Assembly: GCA_021613535.1 (NCBI GenBank)
Contig: CP075492.1
Location: forward strand, 496,001 to 560,000
DNA from: Adineta vaga
Taxonomy: Eukaryota > Rotifera
DNA length: 64,000 nt
Direction: 5' to 3'
The translations under genes were made by a program, and so were the position numbers. This document shows, one piece after another, positions 23,708 to 34,613 of the stretch. How positions within the stretch are numbered: the stretch's first letter is position 1; every line of letters begins with the position of its first letter. Below the pieces are notes generated by a model. The model ran no database searches, was not told the origin of the DNA, and was given only the letters and a program-made list of their open reading frames with translations.

Positions 23708-25195
23708 ATGAATTTCTATATAATTTATATCGTAGCGTTTCACGTCGTCGATTCGGGTCATTTTCAACAGCGTGTAAGTCATTTTCTCTACATAATGAAA
23801 CAAAACGAACTGTTTATTATTGATTTAGATCGATATGCCAAGAAAAACAACACCAATTGTTAATAATGTGATAAATCGAGTGTTGATTATTGGCGCTGGT
23901 TTGTCTGGTCTCGAAGCTGCTCGAATCTTAGAACAAAAACGGATTCCATATGTCTTATTAGAAGCACGAAATCGTTCCGGTGGTCGTGTTTGGTCTTATC
24001 GTTCTCAGTCAGGTCATATGCTTGATATGGGCGCGACTTGGATTCATGGTATTCACGGTTCAATTCCGAGTGGTTTATTAACAAATCCTTTGTGGGATCT
24101 TGCACGAGAAGCAAAACTTCCAACACGAGCAAACTTGATGATGTTCTTCAAATATTTCCTGCGAATGACAATGTATCCGATGTTCATCAATGGTTTAATG
24201 ATTATATTGATTTTGTACGAGAACAAACACGAGGAAATTCAACAAATCGTTCGCTTGGTCATTACGCGAATCTATTTGTTAAGAAAATGAATTTGAACAG
24301 GAAAGAACAATATGCTTTTTGCAGTTATTTAAATCATGTTGTTGAAAATACGGAAGGAGCAGAATTGAATGAAATTGGTGCCAAAAGTTTTCTTGATCTC
24401 ACATCGGTTTATTACGGTGATGAAATGATTTTTCGCGATAATGGTTTTATGTCTTTAACAAATTATCTATTGAAGAAGATTTCAAATATTCGATTTAATC
24501 AAATCGTTTCGAAAATCATTTTTCATGATCAATCGGTTGAAGTCAGAACAAACACTGGACAAGCTTATCACGCCGAGTATGTTCTTCTCACGGTTCCATT
24601 AGGAGTTTTAAAGAGAAAACTGATTGAATTCTCTCCACCATTGCCCAAACGGAAAACTGATGCAATTGATCGAATAGGATTTAACATTTTTGAAAAAGTT
24701 TTTCTCGTCTGGAACTCGGCTTGGTGGAATTCAAGTCAATTCTATTTCACACGTATTTCATCAACTCCAACACGAATGAATTATTGGGTTAATGAAAATA
24801 AATGGAATGATAAACCTGCTCTCATTTGTTTCTTCTCGGGAAATACAACACCACAGTATTTATCAATACAAAATCGAAGCATCTTAGTCAAAGAACTTCT
24901 AGAAACTTTACAAGAGATGTTTCCAGGTTCTACAATTCCTCAACCCACTGAAGTTCATGTCACAAATTGGTACAATGATCCATTTACTTATGGTTCATAT
25001 TCATATATTTCAACACAACAAACTTATGATGATCCAATTTCTTTGCCTGAACCAGTTCATAATCGACTTCTTTTTGCAGGAGAAGCAACAAATATTGACA
25101 CATATGGTTATGCACATGGTGCATTATCAAGTGCACGAAGAGAAGTTGCGCGTCTTTTATATATTTATAATCTATTTTCAAAGAAAAATCAATAA
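23708..25195 (+). pseudogene. secreted flavin amine oxidase (polyamine/monoamine oxidase family) with one frameshift
   Basis: Exon 1 (23708-23773) encodes a signal peptide; a 55-bp GT-AG intron (23774-23828) follows; exon 2 runs to TAA at 25195. FAD-binding features are all present: the dinucleotide fold (VLIIGAGLSGLEAARIL), EARNRSGGRVWS, GATWIHG, and the C-terminal LLFAGEATNIDTYGYAHGAL. The enzyme would oxidise amines with release of H2O2, extracellularly or in the secretory pathway. At about 24136-24146 (after LPTRA) the frame shifts: the first frame runs on as nonsense to 24290 while family-like sequence (DDVLQIFPANDN) resumes one frame over. The change equals one missing base. Everything else is intact, so it is a young pseudogene, an assembly error, or one allele. 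Confidence 0.85.
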
Positions 25196-25947
25196 AAATT
25201 GTTTCGCACCTAAAATAGTTTTACACAGATGAAAGTTCTCAATGTATGTCTTTGTCAGATTTAATGACGCCATTATATTTTATTTCTTAGGTCATATTTC
25301 GAGTAGTATACAACAAACTATGTTCCTCACTTCGATAGTTTAGTACTTGAGAACCAATTCCAGTCACCTAATGTGCCTATATATGTTTGACGTTCTAACC
25401 TTACCACGAACAGATAAACGGACAAACTACTTTTCTTTCGCATAACCCTCTCTGCAGTTTCTTATCTTAAATTTTCTTCTACTAATGGATTGTGTAGCAA
25501 TATTTGAAACGAGTGTTCTAACGACATCTATATAACTCGTCCAAATTCTGATAGAGAGAGCACATTATTTAGTGTATTTAAGAAGAAAACAAAAAAAAAC
25601 TATCAAAATCGAAACTTGACCCACCTTTGACAACAATATTCGAGCATGCAGAGAAAAGAAATCATAATGTTTTCATCTTCTTCCTTGACTACTTGGCATA
25701 TAGCAAGTCATAAAAGTGTGCACGTTGTGAAGAAATACATTGTTGTTTTTTCCTCTTTTGCTTGATATCTCACATGTATATAAAATGGAAATTTCCAACC
25801 AACGTTTTTTATAAGACAACAGAAATGAAGTGATTATATACATAGTTTTTTCAGAGTTCTTTTACTTAATATCTCACGCAAAAATTCTTTGTCATCGAAA
25901 ACGTTCAGTTTGTTGTTGGATTTTGGTTAAGTAATTTTTCCAATAAG
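25196..25947. other. intergenic; 3' flank resembles that of the next gene
   Basis: 25241-25315 resembles 30702-30776 (see findings). The remainder is AT-rich with no frame. A TATA-like TATATAAAAT at 25776-25785 may belong to the ART-TPR promoter. Confidence 0.45.
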
Positions 25948-28900
25948 ATGCAATCTTTGTCGGCTGAAGCGGAAGAATTTATACCTGGTGTCACATATCT
26001 TCCTGGTAAACCAATGACAAACTCAACATATCAACTTTATCCATATTCTCAACCTGGTCTGTATCATCTTCCTCAACAATATATGCTTAGAACAACTGAA
26101 TGCATCACACCTCAGACTATATGTGTACCTACACATATTCCGTATCAGTTTAAATACGTCAAAATCTATACTCCTACTTATTATTATTCTCCAGTACCTG
26201 TAAAATACATAAATAATTATTCGAATAGTCAAATGTATCAAAGTCAGTCTACAAATTTTCATAATTTACCAAACAACTATATGCCAGTGGTAGATAATAC
26301 AAAGACATATCATGGATTTCAACATGCGCAAACATTAGTAAAACAACAATCTGATAGTGACTTAGTGAATGATGATTATGTTTTTACCCTATATTTTGAA
26401 GGAACAGAATGTTATGTGGAGAATGAATCTTCGTCAAACGAATTTCTCTACAAATTAATTGTAGAGCGTCTTAGCAGCATTTGGTCACCTCCTGAATGGA
26501 TAAAACATCTGACAACATATCTTAGCACTACAGTAGAATTGACTGTTGATGAAAATGGTTATTATCGTAATGCTCAAATGATCGATCATTCTACAAATGT
26601 AGCCTTTGATGAGATAGTGAATTATTCTTTATCGAAATATATCACTATGTTTTCCATACAAAATATCCGTTCAAGTACATTAACAAGTGGAGAAGTTAAT
26701 TCGGCTGTAAGTAATATCTCTGAAAACAAGGAAGCTATTACATTAATCTGGTATGGTGAGAAGATAGATGATATTTATAAAAAATTACGAAGTATTAATA
26801 ATTATATCTTAGTGTACTCTGAATTCGAAAAGGCGAAATGTATTGGACAAATTCGATCTGTTTTGAAAGAAAAAATTTTCTTAATAGTCTCAAGCGTCAA
26901 TGAAAGTGACATTTTGTTTGGAATAGAACCGGACGCGAGTAAATCTTTACCCAGACAAATCGACAGTATATTCATATATCGTCCTAATGGTAACAAAGAC
27001 CTCTCAACAATGTCATTACAACATCAACGAAAGTTAGTCGATGTATTTCAATCAATAGATGAGTTATTGAATAGTGTAATCGAAAATAAAAAATGCGTAG
27101 AAAAACAAACAGCCGTGTTTAGCCTCTACAATACTAGTAGAAAGTATGTTCATGATGTTGAATCGGCCGACTATCAATGGAAACAACTAATTAGTGACAT
27201 TTTAGTAAAGATTCCATTGAGTGATGGTGCAAAAAAGCAAATGTTGGAGAAATGCCAAGACTATTATCGTGATAATAAAACAATGCTACGCAATATTGAA
27301 GATTTCAGAATTAATTACATACCGCAGAAAACAATCAATTGGTATACAAAACAGGATTTTGTGTATAAATTAGTAAACAAAGCACTTCTTACAGAAGATC
27401 CCGATGGATTGATTTTATTCAGATTTCTTATATCCGAATTATGTCGACAAATCAAAGCTAAACACGAATTGTTTATCAAGACACCAGTATGTCCAATTTT
27501 ACGAGTGTATCGAGGTGTCATCGTACCAGAAGAGATCATCGATGAAATGGCAAAATTATCGGGTAAATTAGTTTCAACGCCAAGTTTTCTGTCTACTTCA
27601 AGAAACAAAAAGGTGGCAGAAATGTTTGCTGATGTTGGAAATTCATCTAAGAAGACAAACGAAAAAGTATCGGTCATTTACGCTATTCAAGTGAACATCC
27701 GAATAGAATCGATTGTATTCGCTGATATATCAGAGGACAGTGATAAACAAGATGAAGAAGGAGTACTTTTCAATCCAGGAGCTGTATTCAAAATCGAAAG
27801 CGTTATTTATGTTAAATCATCTAATTATTGGTTGGTACGAATGACAGCTTTTGATAAGGATGAAATTATCGTAAGTGATTATATCAATGAATGTGTAGAA
27901 GATGTGAATACACAAAATCAAAAACTAATTTCAATTGCATCTGTTCTGATTGATATGAATGAAGGAAAAAAAGCCCATACATATTTGGAAAACCTCTTAC
28001 GAGATCATCAATTTGATAAGAAGGACGAAGCTCATATTTATAATCTATTGGGATGTTCGTTAGATACACAACTCCGATATAATGAGTCTTTCTCAGAAGT
28101 ACAAAAAGAACATTTACAATCTGAAATGTTAAAGTGTTTCCTAATATCATATCGGTTATATATGGAACTTAACGACAAACATGAGTCAGATATACTATTG
28201 AAAAATATTGTTCTCTATCATTTGGATCATGGTGATTTCGATCGAGCAATGTGTTACGCTTTAATGGCGTTAAGTTTAAAGAGAAAATTATATCGTTATA
28301 AACCACAGATGTATATTAATGAATTAGAACAAATAGCAAACATTTATCATCGTAAAAATGATCTTGATCAAGCACTGCATTGTTATGAACATATATTACG
28401 ACTACGGAGGAATTATTTACTAAAAAATAAGTATGCATGTGTGAATACTTTAATAGCAATAGGTGATTTACATTGTTTTCATACTGGTTATGTCTATCAA
28501 GCATTAGATTATTATACACATGCATTGAAAATCAGCACATCATTAAATGATTCGGAGTTTAAAATTCAATTATTTTCAAAAATAAGTCATTTACATTTAG
28601 CTTATTTCAACAAAACAGATTTAGCACTTAAGTATAAGATGGAACAACTGAACGAAGAGAAAAAGATTCGATGTTCAGGAGATCCACATATGGTTAACTG
28701 TTTGATCGAGATCAGCGCTATTATGCTTAAACAGAACCACGAGCGACCGTCTTTTGACGAAAACGATGTTGATTCAGCAATGAAATATGCTATTGAAGGA
28801 CTCAATGCAGCGAAAAAATCTTACAAGGCAGATATTGCTCAAATTGCACGCTACCTACAACATATTGGAAGTCTCTACAATCACGAGCATAAATGGACAA

Positions 28901-30609
28901 AGGCTGAAATGTATCTATTAGAAGCATTTCATTTGTGCAAAAATAGTCAATTACATGACAAACTTTGTGATGAAATAGCCAATTTATTAATGGAAGTGAG
29001 TGAACACACTGGTAATAAACTGGAAGAAGTCTTTGTGGCGATCGCCGAAGGTTTAAGACAGAAACAAATAGAAATTCCAAGTAAGAAGTGTTTAAAGTCG
29101 ACAGATCCTGTGGAATCAGAAAAATTAAACACGAATTCGAACAATTTGAATAAAAATGATGTATCAATGCTTCTCATGTTGAGTCAAAATGTAGATAATA
29201 ACAAGAAAAACAAAACAATATACAACAAACATAAATTTATACGCAATCAACTGCAAAATACACAGTTAGACGGCGAGTGTCTATCAGGTTATGCAGAACG
29301 ACAATTAGAAGATTATAGATATTACACAAAACATCCATTTGAACAATCACATACATCAAAGTATGGATATCAACAAGGATATAACAGAGGTATTCGAGAT
29401 CGTGCTCCATTACGTCCATCAAAGCCAAAAACATTAGAATCTTCACTGTTGACTGTTATGTGTCTTTGTAATCCAGCTCTTTCAACTAATGTGTCACAAT
29501 ATGATTTAAAAGAACTTCCTACGATAAATGATATTTGGTGTAAATTATCAGATAATCTGCAATATTTACCACGACAGGAAGAGATTTCATATTTTGATGA
29601 TGTTTTTGAATATGACGAAGATTACATATACGACGATGTCGCTGATACACGAGGAATATTCCGTCGTCATCATATGGAGAGAGTCAAGCGAAGACGATCC
29701 CAAAAGATTGGGAATCGACCGTTACCAACCCAACAAATACAGAGCGTCGGGTCGTTTATTGTGACGCAATACAATGGTTCCCATTTACCCAAAAAGAATA
29801 AAAATCTATACTCGATTAATGACTTTTTACGAGCTGTTTCTGAAACACCAGTGAACCGAAGAAAGTCTGAGCGCAAAAAGAATCAGACAGATCTTCATCG
29901 AAACAAAGACGACTATATGTATGAAACAGAATCTGTGTACGACTGTCTAGCCCTTTTATTCACGGAAACGGCACAATTAGAAGCGGATACAAATGTTTTG
30001 CCGACAAGATATCAATATAATCATAGTCAGTTCAAACAACTGACAAATTCATCAACAAAATCATGGGAATTTTTTTCGCGATATTCTTCAAATTTATCGC
30101 ATTCTATCAACACGGTGGAAGATTCTTTTGGTTACGCAATTCCATACAGCAATTACTCATTCAATTTGACTGCCTACCTTAGGAGTGAAAGACGATTCAA
30201 GAGTTATTTAACTCAAGAATCTAGAAGTAGACTGCCGAATATAGATGAAAACAAGACATTTTTTCCTTTATCACTATGCAGATGGACAAACTACTCAGAG
30301 AAGATCTTTTGCTTGGGAAAAGAAATTCATCGTTTCACACTTAATGATGAGAATGAACGGCAACCGATTCAAAGTTGGAGAACCGAAGGTTTTGCCCATG
30401 AAACGACGAGATTTCGTACAGCTTCATCAGGATATCAAGCTATCAACACAATACCATTTGTACAGTGGGAAAACATTGGAAAAAAACAATATTTTCCAAA
30501 AAAATGCAAAAAATCAAGAGAAACAGCTATTAAGAACCGTAATCTGCCTATGCGTCGACCGAATATAAAGAAAAACTTTAATTATTTTCGATCACGTCGT
30601 CTATGTTAG
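25948..30609 (+). CDS. PAM2-motif / ADP-ribosyltransferase-like / TPR protein, 1553 residues
   Basis: One uninterrupted exon. Residues 2-14 (QSLSAEAEEFIPG) match the PAM2 consensus (L-x-x-x-A-x-E-F-x-P) that binds the MLLE domain of poly(A)-binding protein. A Tyr/Pro-rich segment follows. About 265-400 is the receiver-like alpha/beta domain seen at the N-terminus of bdelloid ART-TPR proteins. About 440-640 is an R-S-E type mono-ADP-ribosyltransferase fold: RVYRG near 518, TPSFLSTS near 545, and DEEGVLFNPG near 604, where the residue before VLF (normally catalytic Glu of ExE) is Gly. About 650-1050 is kinesin-light-chain-like TPRs. The last 450 residues are basic/Tyr-rich and unrecognised. Enzymatic activity is therefore doubtful; a scaffold or mRNA-linked role is inference. 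Confidence 0.8.
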   Translation: MQSLSAEAEEFIPGVTYLPGKPMTNSTYQLYPYSQPGLYHLPQQYMLRTTECITPQTICVPTHIPYQFKYVKIYTPTYYYSPVPVKYINNYSNSQMYQSQSTNFHNLPNNYMPVVDNTKTYHGFQHAQTLVKQQSDSDLVNDDYVFTLYFEGTECYVENESSSNEFLYKLIVERLSSIWSPPEWIKHLTTYLSTTVELTVDENGYYRNAQMIDHSTNVAFDEIVNYSLSKYITMFSIQNIRSSTLTSGEVNSAVSNISENKEAITLIWYGEKIDDIYKKLRSINNYILVYSEFEKAKCIGQIRSVLKEKIFLIVSSVNESDILFGIEPDASKSLPRQIDSIFIYRPNGNKDLSTMSLQHQRKLVDVFQSIDELLNSVIENKKCVEKQTAVFSLYNTSRKYVHDVESADYQWKQLISDILVKIPLSDGAKKQMLEKCQDYYRDNKTMLRNIEDFRINYIPQKTINWYTKQDFVYKLVNKALLTEDPDGLILFRFLISELCRQIKAKHELFIKTPVCPILRVYRGVIVPEEIIDEMAKLSGKLVSTPSFLSTSRNKKVAEMFADVGNSSKKTNEKVSVIYAIQVNIRIESIVFADISEDSDKQDEEGVLFNPGAVFKIESVIYVKSSNYWLVRMTAFDKDEIIVSDYINECVEDVNTQNQKLISIASVLIDMNEGKKAHTYLENLLRDHQFDKKDEAHIYNLLGCSLDTQLRYNESFSEVQKEHLQSEMLKCFLISYRLYMELNDKHESDILLKNIVLYHLDHGDFDRAMCYALMALSLKRKLYRYKPQMYINELEQIANIYHRKNDLDQALHCYEHILRLRRNYLLKNKYACVNTLIAIGDLHCFHTGYVYQALDYYTHALKISTSLNDSEFKIQLFSKISHLHLAYFNKTDLALKYKMEQLNEEKKIRCSGDPHMVNCLIEISAIMLKQNHERPSFDENDVDSAMKYAIEGLNAAKKSYKADIAQIARYLQHIGSLYNHEHKWTKAEMYLLEAFHLCKNSQLHDKLCDEIANLLMEVSEHTGNKLEEVFVAIAEGLRQKQIEIPSKKCLKSTDPVESEKLNTNSNNLNKNDVSMLLMLSQNVDNNKKNKTIYNKHKFIRNQLQNTQLDGECLSGYAERQLEDYRYYTKHPFEQSHTSKYGYQQGYNRGIRDRAPLRPSKPKTLESSLLTVMCLCNPALSTNVSQYDLKELPTINDIWCKLSDNLQYLPRQEEISYFDDVFEYDEDYIYDDVADTRGIFRRHHMERVKRRRSQKIGNRPLPTQQIQSVGSFIVTQYNGSHLPKKNKNLYSINDFLRAVSETPVNRRKSERKKNQTDLHRNKDDYMYETESVYDCLALLFTETAQLEADTNVLPTRYQYNHSQFKQLTNSSTKSWEFFSRYSSNLSHSINTVEDSFGYAIPYSNYSFNLTAYLRSERRFKSYLTQESRSRLPNIDENKTFFPLSLCRWTNYSEKIFCLGKEIHRFTLNDENERQPIQSWRTEGFAHETTRFRTASSGYQAINTIPFVQWENIGKKQYFPKKCKKSRETAIKNRNLPMRRPNIKKNFNYFRSRRLC

Positions 30610-31132
30610 CCATATGAACGTATATGGTCTTGATGAATATGTTATCCAGGGAAAATGATGTTTTGTATCACTTTCTTTGTCACAGTTTCGGGACTATATC
30701 TGAATGTATGTTCTTTTTAGATTTAATCAAGTCATTACATTTTTTTCTGAGTTCATATTTTGAGTAGTGTATAGCTAATTGATGTTTCTATTTGATATTC
30801 TTCAAAAGTTAATTTTGCAATATCATACAACACGGAAATTGTTTTTTTAACGTGATAAAATGATTTCTTTCTTTCCTATTCTGACGAATAAATTTTTACA
30901 CAGCATTCTTTCTTGTCTATTTCAATATTACGTGATATTCATCATGATTGGTAATAAAATACAAGTTTGGGAAATGATTTTTGCCAAGAGAACACGCATC
31001 TTCATTTTTTTCTATTATTTAAGCCGCATACTGTAGTCGTTACGCAGATTCGAAAAGAATGATATCAACATCTGCAGTCAACAGATCATCAACAGGTCAA
31101 GCCGAATTTGTCCATTTTAAAAAAGAAAGAAA
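30610..31132. other. intergenic
   Basis: The 3' flank of the ART-TPR gene includes the segment shared with 25241-25315. No gene or structured element otherwise. Confidence 0.45.
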
Positions 31133-31411
31133 ATGAAAAATGCAAATTTCTTCTTAGATGCTTGTTCGGTTTTTACTCGAAGAAGTCAATGGGATTATGT
31201 GTTAAATGACATTGAAGATGCTATTATAAGTACAAATACTACAGATGAATGTTGTTTATATTATGCGACTATAAATAATTGTCAAGCTTTTACTTTCAAC
31301 ATAGTTTATTATCTATGTGTTCCAAAAGCAAGTATTGGTACTGGTGGTAACTATGATGTACAAGGAGAAACTGATTATCGACCAATTATAAGTACAATGA
31401 TGCAGAGTTAA
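31133..31411 (+). CDS. short PAN/apple-like domain protein, possibly partial
   Basis: 92 codons, ATG to TAA. Cys spacing DECCLYYATINNCQAFTFN...YLCVPK resembles the core of PAN domains (C-x2-C...C-x-x-F-x-F...C), which mediate protein or carbohydrate binding outside the cell. No signal peptide is visible at this Met, and no upstream exon was found within 300 bp, so the gene may have lost its 5' end. Its stop is 90 bp from the convergent minus-strand fragment. Confidence 0.4.
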   Translation: MKNANFFLDACSVFTRRSQWDYVLNDIEDAIISTNTTDECCLYYATINNCQAFTFNIVYYLCVPKASIGTGGNYDVQGETDYRPIISTMMQS

Positions 31412-31497
31412 ATTATAATGAAAAATATTTTCTTGAAAATTCATTGTGTGTCAATAAAATTGAAACATATTGAATCGAAATGAGTTTCTTTTAAAGA

Positions 31498-32016
31498 TCA
31501 GCTTGTGATTCTTGATGGTGCACAGAAAATATATTTCACAATAACAATGGCAATTAATCGATAGATAATAACTAATCCACCATAAAGACCAATGAGTGTT
31601 GTGATTCCTTCAATGACATGATTATTATCGATAATTCTTTGAATTTGTTCGTTAAGTAAAGTTGATGATAACAGTTGAGTATTGATGAAATCACTTCCAC
31701 CTAATTGGTCCAATGAATTATCAACTGTTTCTTTCGATAAATGACAAAACGATGCGAGAAGTTGAAATTGTGCAGCAGCTGAAGAGAGAAAATCGGTCGA
31801 ACGAACACGACCAAGAAAAATATAAGTATAATAAAAATAAGCGATAGTTTCCTTTGAAAGCAAATCATTTGAACAAACTTCATAGAAAGAAGGTGTCAAT
31901 GTGAGAAATGTTCGGTATTTGATGGAAGTTTTCGAACAAGGACATTCTAGGGAATGTGAAGATCGTCTCAGCAATTCGTCGTACATCGTTAATGAATGCA
32001 TTAGAAATCCAAACAA
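31498..32016 (-). pseudogene. CPCS-family membrane protein, internally deleted fragment
   Basis: 172 codons matching the modules at 34614-38616: an ectodomain start with LECPCSKTSIKYRTFL and FYEVCSNDL, the LSKETVDNSL segment, NTQLLSSTLLNEQ, then an abrupt jump to the C-terminal TM helix (IGLYGGLVIIYRLIAIVIV). The N-terminal TM and about 200 residues of the middle ectodomain are missing. The 5' side ends at the 24-bp repeat at 32031. The frame itself is open, so a short product is possible, but the module looks gutted. Confidence 0.6.
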
Positions 32017-32030
32017 CTAATAGTCACAAG

Positions 32031-32054
32031 TAACGCTCGTCGAGGCTGACTCGC
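32031..32054. repeat. 24-bp exact repeat, copy 1 (copy 2 at 38898-38921)
   Basis: TAACGCTCGTCGAGGCTGAC plus four bases is identical at 38898-38921, same strand. A looser relative (TAACGTTCGGCG...TCGACTCACTCGG) lies near 62042. Both exact copies abut the edges of CPCS-family sequence, and the GC content is well above the surroundings, so it may be a transposon end. Confidence 0.6.
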
Positions 32055-34613
32055 ATTGCCCTCGACTTCATTCGTAACTCGAAATACGATAATCTTTACG
32101 TTCATTCTACACAAAAAAAACAGGAATACGCACCTTATAATGGTCTCTCGAGACTGGTCCCCATCCATCTTACAGTTTTGAAAGCAAACCTAAGGGTTGA
32201 TCTTATTTATCGGATCTTCCTTTTCCGAAGTCACTGTTCACATGGAGCGTTAGTTCGCTATAAATGACTACTATGACCTTGCATTTGTAAGCATGCCTAC
32301 TTTTTTCTAAAAGAAAGACGCATGCAGTGATATCACATGGGATTCTATACAAATTTAGAATCTAAACGTGCCTGAATGTTGTAATGTCTGTAGCAGAATA
32401 GGCTCACTGGGGCAGCTCCAAAGCCTTTCCTATCTCACATACAACCGAAAACATTGCTACATCAAAGATACAAGAGTAATTAGTCTGTTTCTCTAAACGT
32501 ACGGTTTTAATCATAATTTGTCCTTACTTCGCATGCTCTCCTTATAATATATTGTCCTACTCCTTTTTGGAGGGGTATATAAATGCCTCAATTTTATATT
32601 ACCACTGCAATATGCAATAAGAAGAAAGAAAAGATGACGCAATACAATAAGCACTAGGATCACTTCAATCGAACAGCATCACAACCATACGCAACATATC
32701 AAATGCACCACGAAGCATACACAAAAGTCCAAAGTATACAACGTCACTCACCAATCTCAGTATCCTCTCGGCCAGTATCTTTTTCCCGACACCAACACCC
32801 AAATCTACACAATTCAACCCATCAACTTCACTACGACGAGACCACTCCTTATTCCATCCACAAATAGGCCACTCCCGAGCAAGCAACTCCACTCCAACTC
32901 CGATTTATCAATCCAACTGGAGTAAACACTCAACTTCGAAAGAATATTTTTAACATTAACCTAAATTTACTCCACTACGAGCACCAATAATAATCATATG
33001 CTACTTGCCGACGTTCTATTTCTTTGTCTTTGCAAAATTTCCAATAGATTTAATACGTTTAACTAAATGGATTAGGATTACATTTGACCCAAGTAAATTT
33101 AGCTAATGTATTCCTTGACATCTCTATTTTCCGCTTACACTGCATTTAGCTACGGCAATACATAAATTATTTGTAGTTCTTCTATTGCTCCTAAGATCAG
33201 CTACAGTTGAATCAAAGTTGGAACATCCTAGCCACTCCAACTGCGTTCTAACGCCACTCCTAGCCATCCGAACCCCACATCAACTTCATATTCCATTACA
33301 AACAACTCAACACCAACTAAAACGAAATTTAACTAAAATCCTGAAACTCAGGGACTAGAGCCGCCGATCATCGTTTCCATTCGCCCACACCTATACCCAC
33401 CAATCGCTTCGCCCAACATCGCCACCCACGCCTATACACCCACCAATGGCTTCACCCCACACCCACACCCAGCTTCACCACCCTTCATCCCCACTCGTTC
33501 TAGCTCCACTATATTAGAAGTTTTCAAAGTGTGGGATGATTTTAGATTCAAATGTTTTTTTGACCTTTGGCCCTGACACAAACAGACAGACAGACAAACT
33601 ATTTTTTTTCATATGACCCTTCTTACAGTCGAGGGACCTTTGTGAGTTGAATTTATGTATTTAGGTATGGTGTATCGAATGGTTGAACTACGCAGGTGAT
33701 TTGGTTTATTTACATTCTGCATAAAATATTTCTAACGTTTTTGACGGTGAGAACAGTTGGTAAAGTATACGAGAAAATTTTGTTGCAGGGAATATCTACA
33801 GAGCATTTCGAAAATCGTTTTGGAAGAAAAATGTTGACAGATACACTTATGTATAAAAACGGAGTTTGAACGCTTCTATTTATACTTCGGGTATGGATGG
33901 CAAATGCGGTCCCCGACTGATAGAAACACACGGCAAGAAAAATGAGAGATATTATGCTGCGAAAAAGTCATGGAATATTCAGAGAAAAATATTTCAGTAA
34001 CTTTTTTTTTGCGTTTTCTCGGACTTTTATTTCTGACGTTTCTAGCTAACAATCGAGGACCGCGATTGATAGAGAAACACGGCGAAAATTTTTATAGAGT
34101 TTTCACGCGTTTTTAACGATTCTTGTCTGCTCGGGTATATTGAGGTTGTGGGTGATATTGAAATTAAGCATTAACGATGATATCAACATTCACAGGCTCT
34201 CTCTTCTGTGATAAAACAGGAAGTATTTGTTTCATTCCCGATATCAGAGGAAAATATACAGAAACAAAAATCTTTATTGATAAAGTTCCAATAATATTTA
34301 GGTAGCAAATGGTAACCATTATTATTCTTGTTATTCTACACGTCAGCAATGTTTTTTTTAGATTGCATTATGTTTCTTTCACAAGAAAGTTGATCCATTG
34401 ATAAAATAAGAGAATAAAATAACTGAACAGTTGGTATAATTTATTTTGAAAAATGCATTACGAGGATTAAATAATTCTGTTCATAAGCATTAGTAAAAAA
34501 CGTGATCAGCTTTTCATTAATTCATCATTCTTATACGATGTAAGTGGTGATGAAAAATCTGTTTTCTTATAAAAATATACACAGGTATTAAAGAAAATCT
34601 CCACGAAAAGTCT
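32055..34613. other. long intergenic region with degenerate repeats
   Basis: No gene found. 32620-33340 is unusually rich in CAACTCCACTCC/GGAGTT motifs akin to the hAT-like MITE at 38953. 33380-33480 has degenerate C-rich telomere-like runs (CCCACACCTATACCCACC, CCCCACACCCACACCC). 33905-34085 contains two copies of a GGTCC-CGACTGATAGA-AAACACGGC segment about 146 bp apart. 34340-34613 is AT-rich, the presumed promoter of the three-module membrane gene. Confidence 0.5.
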
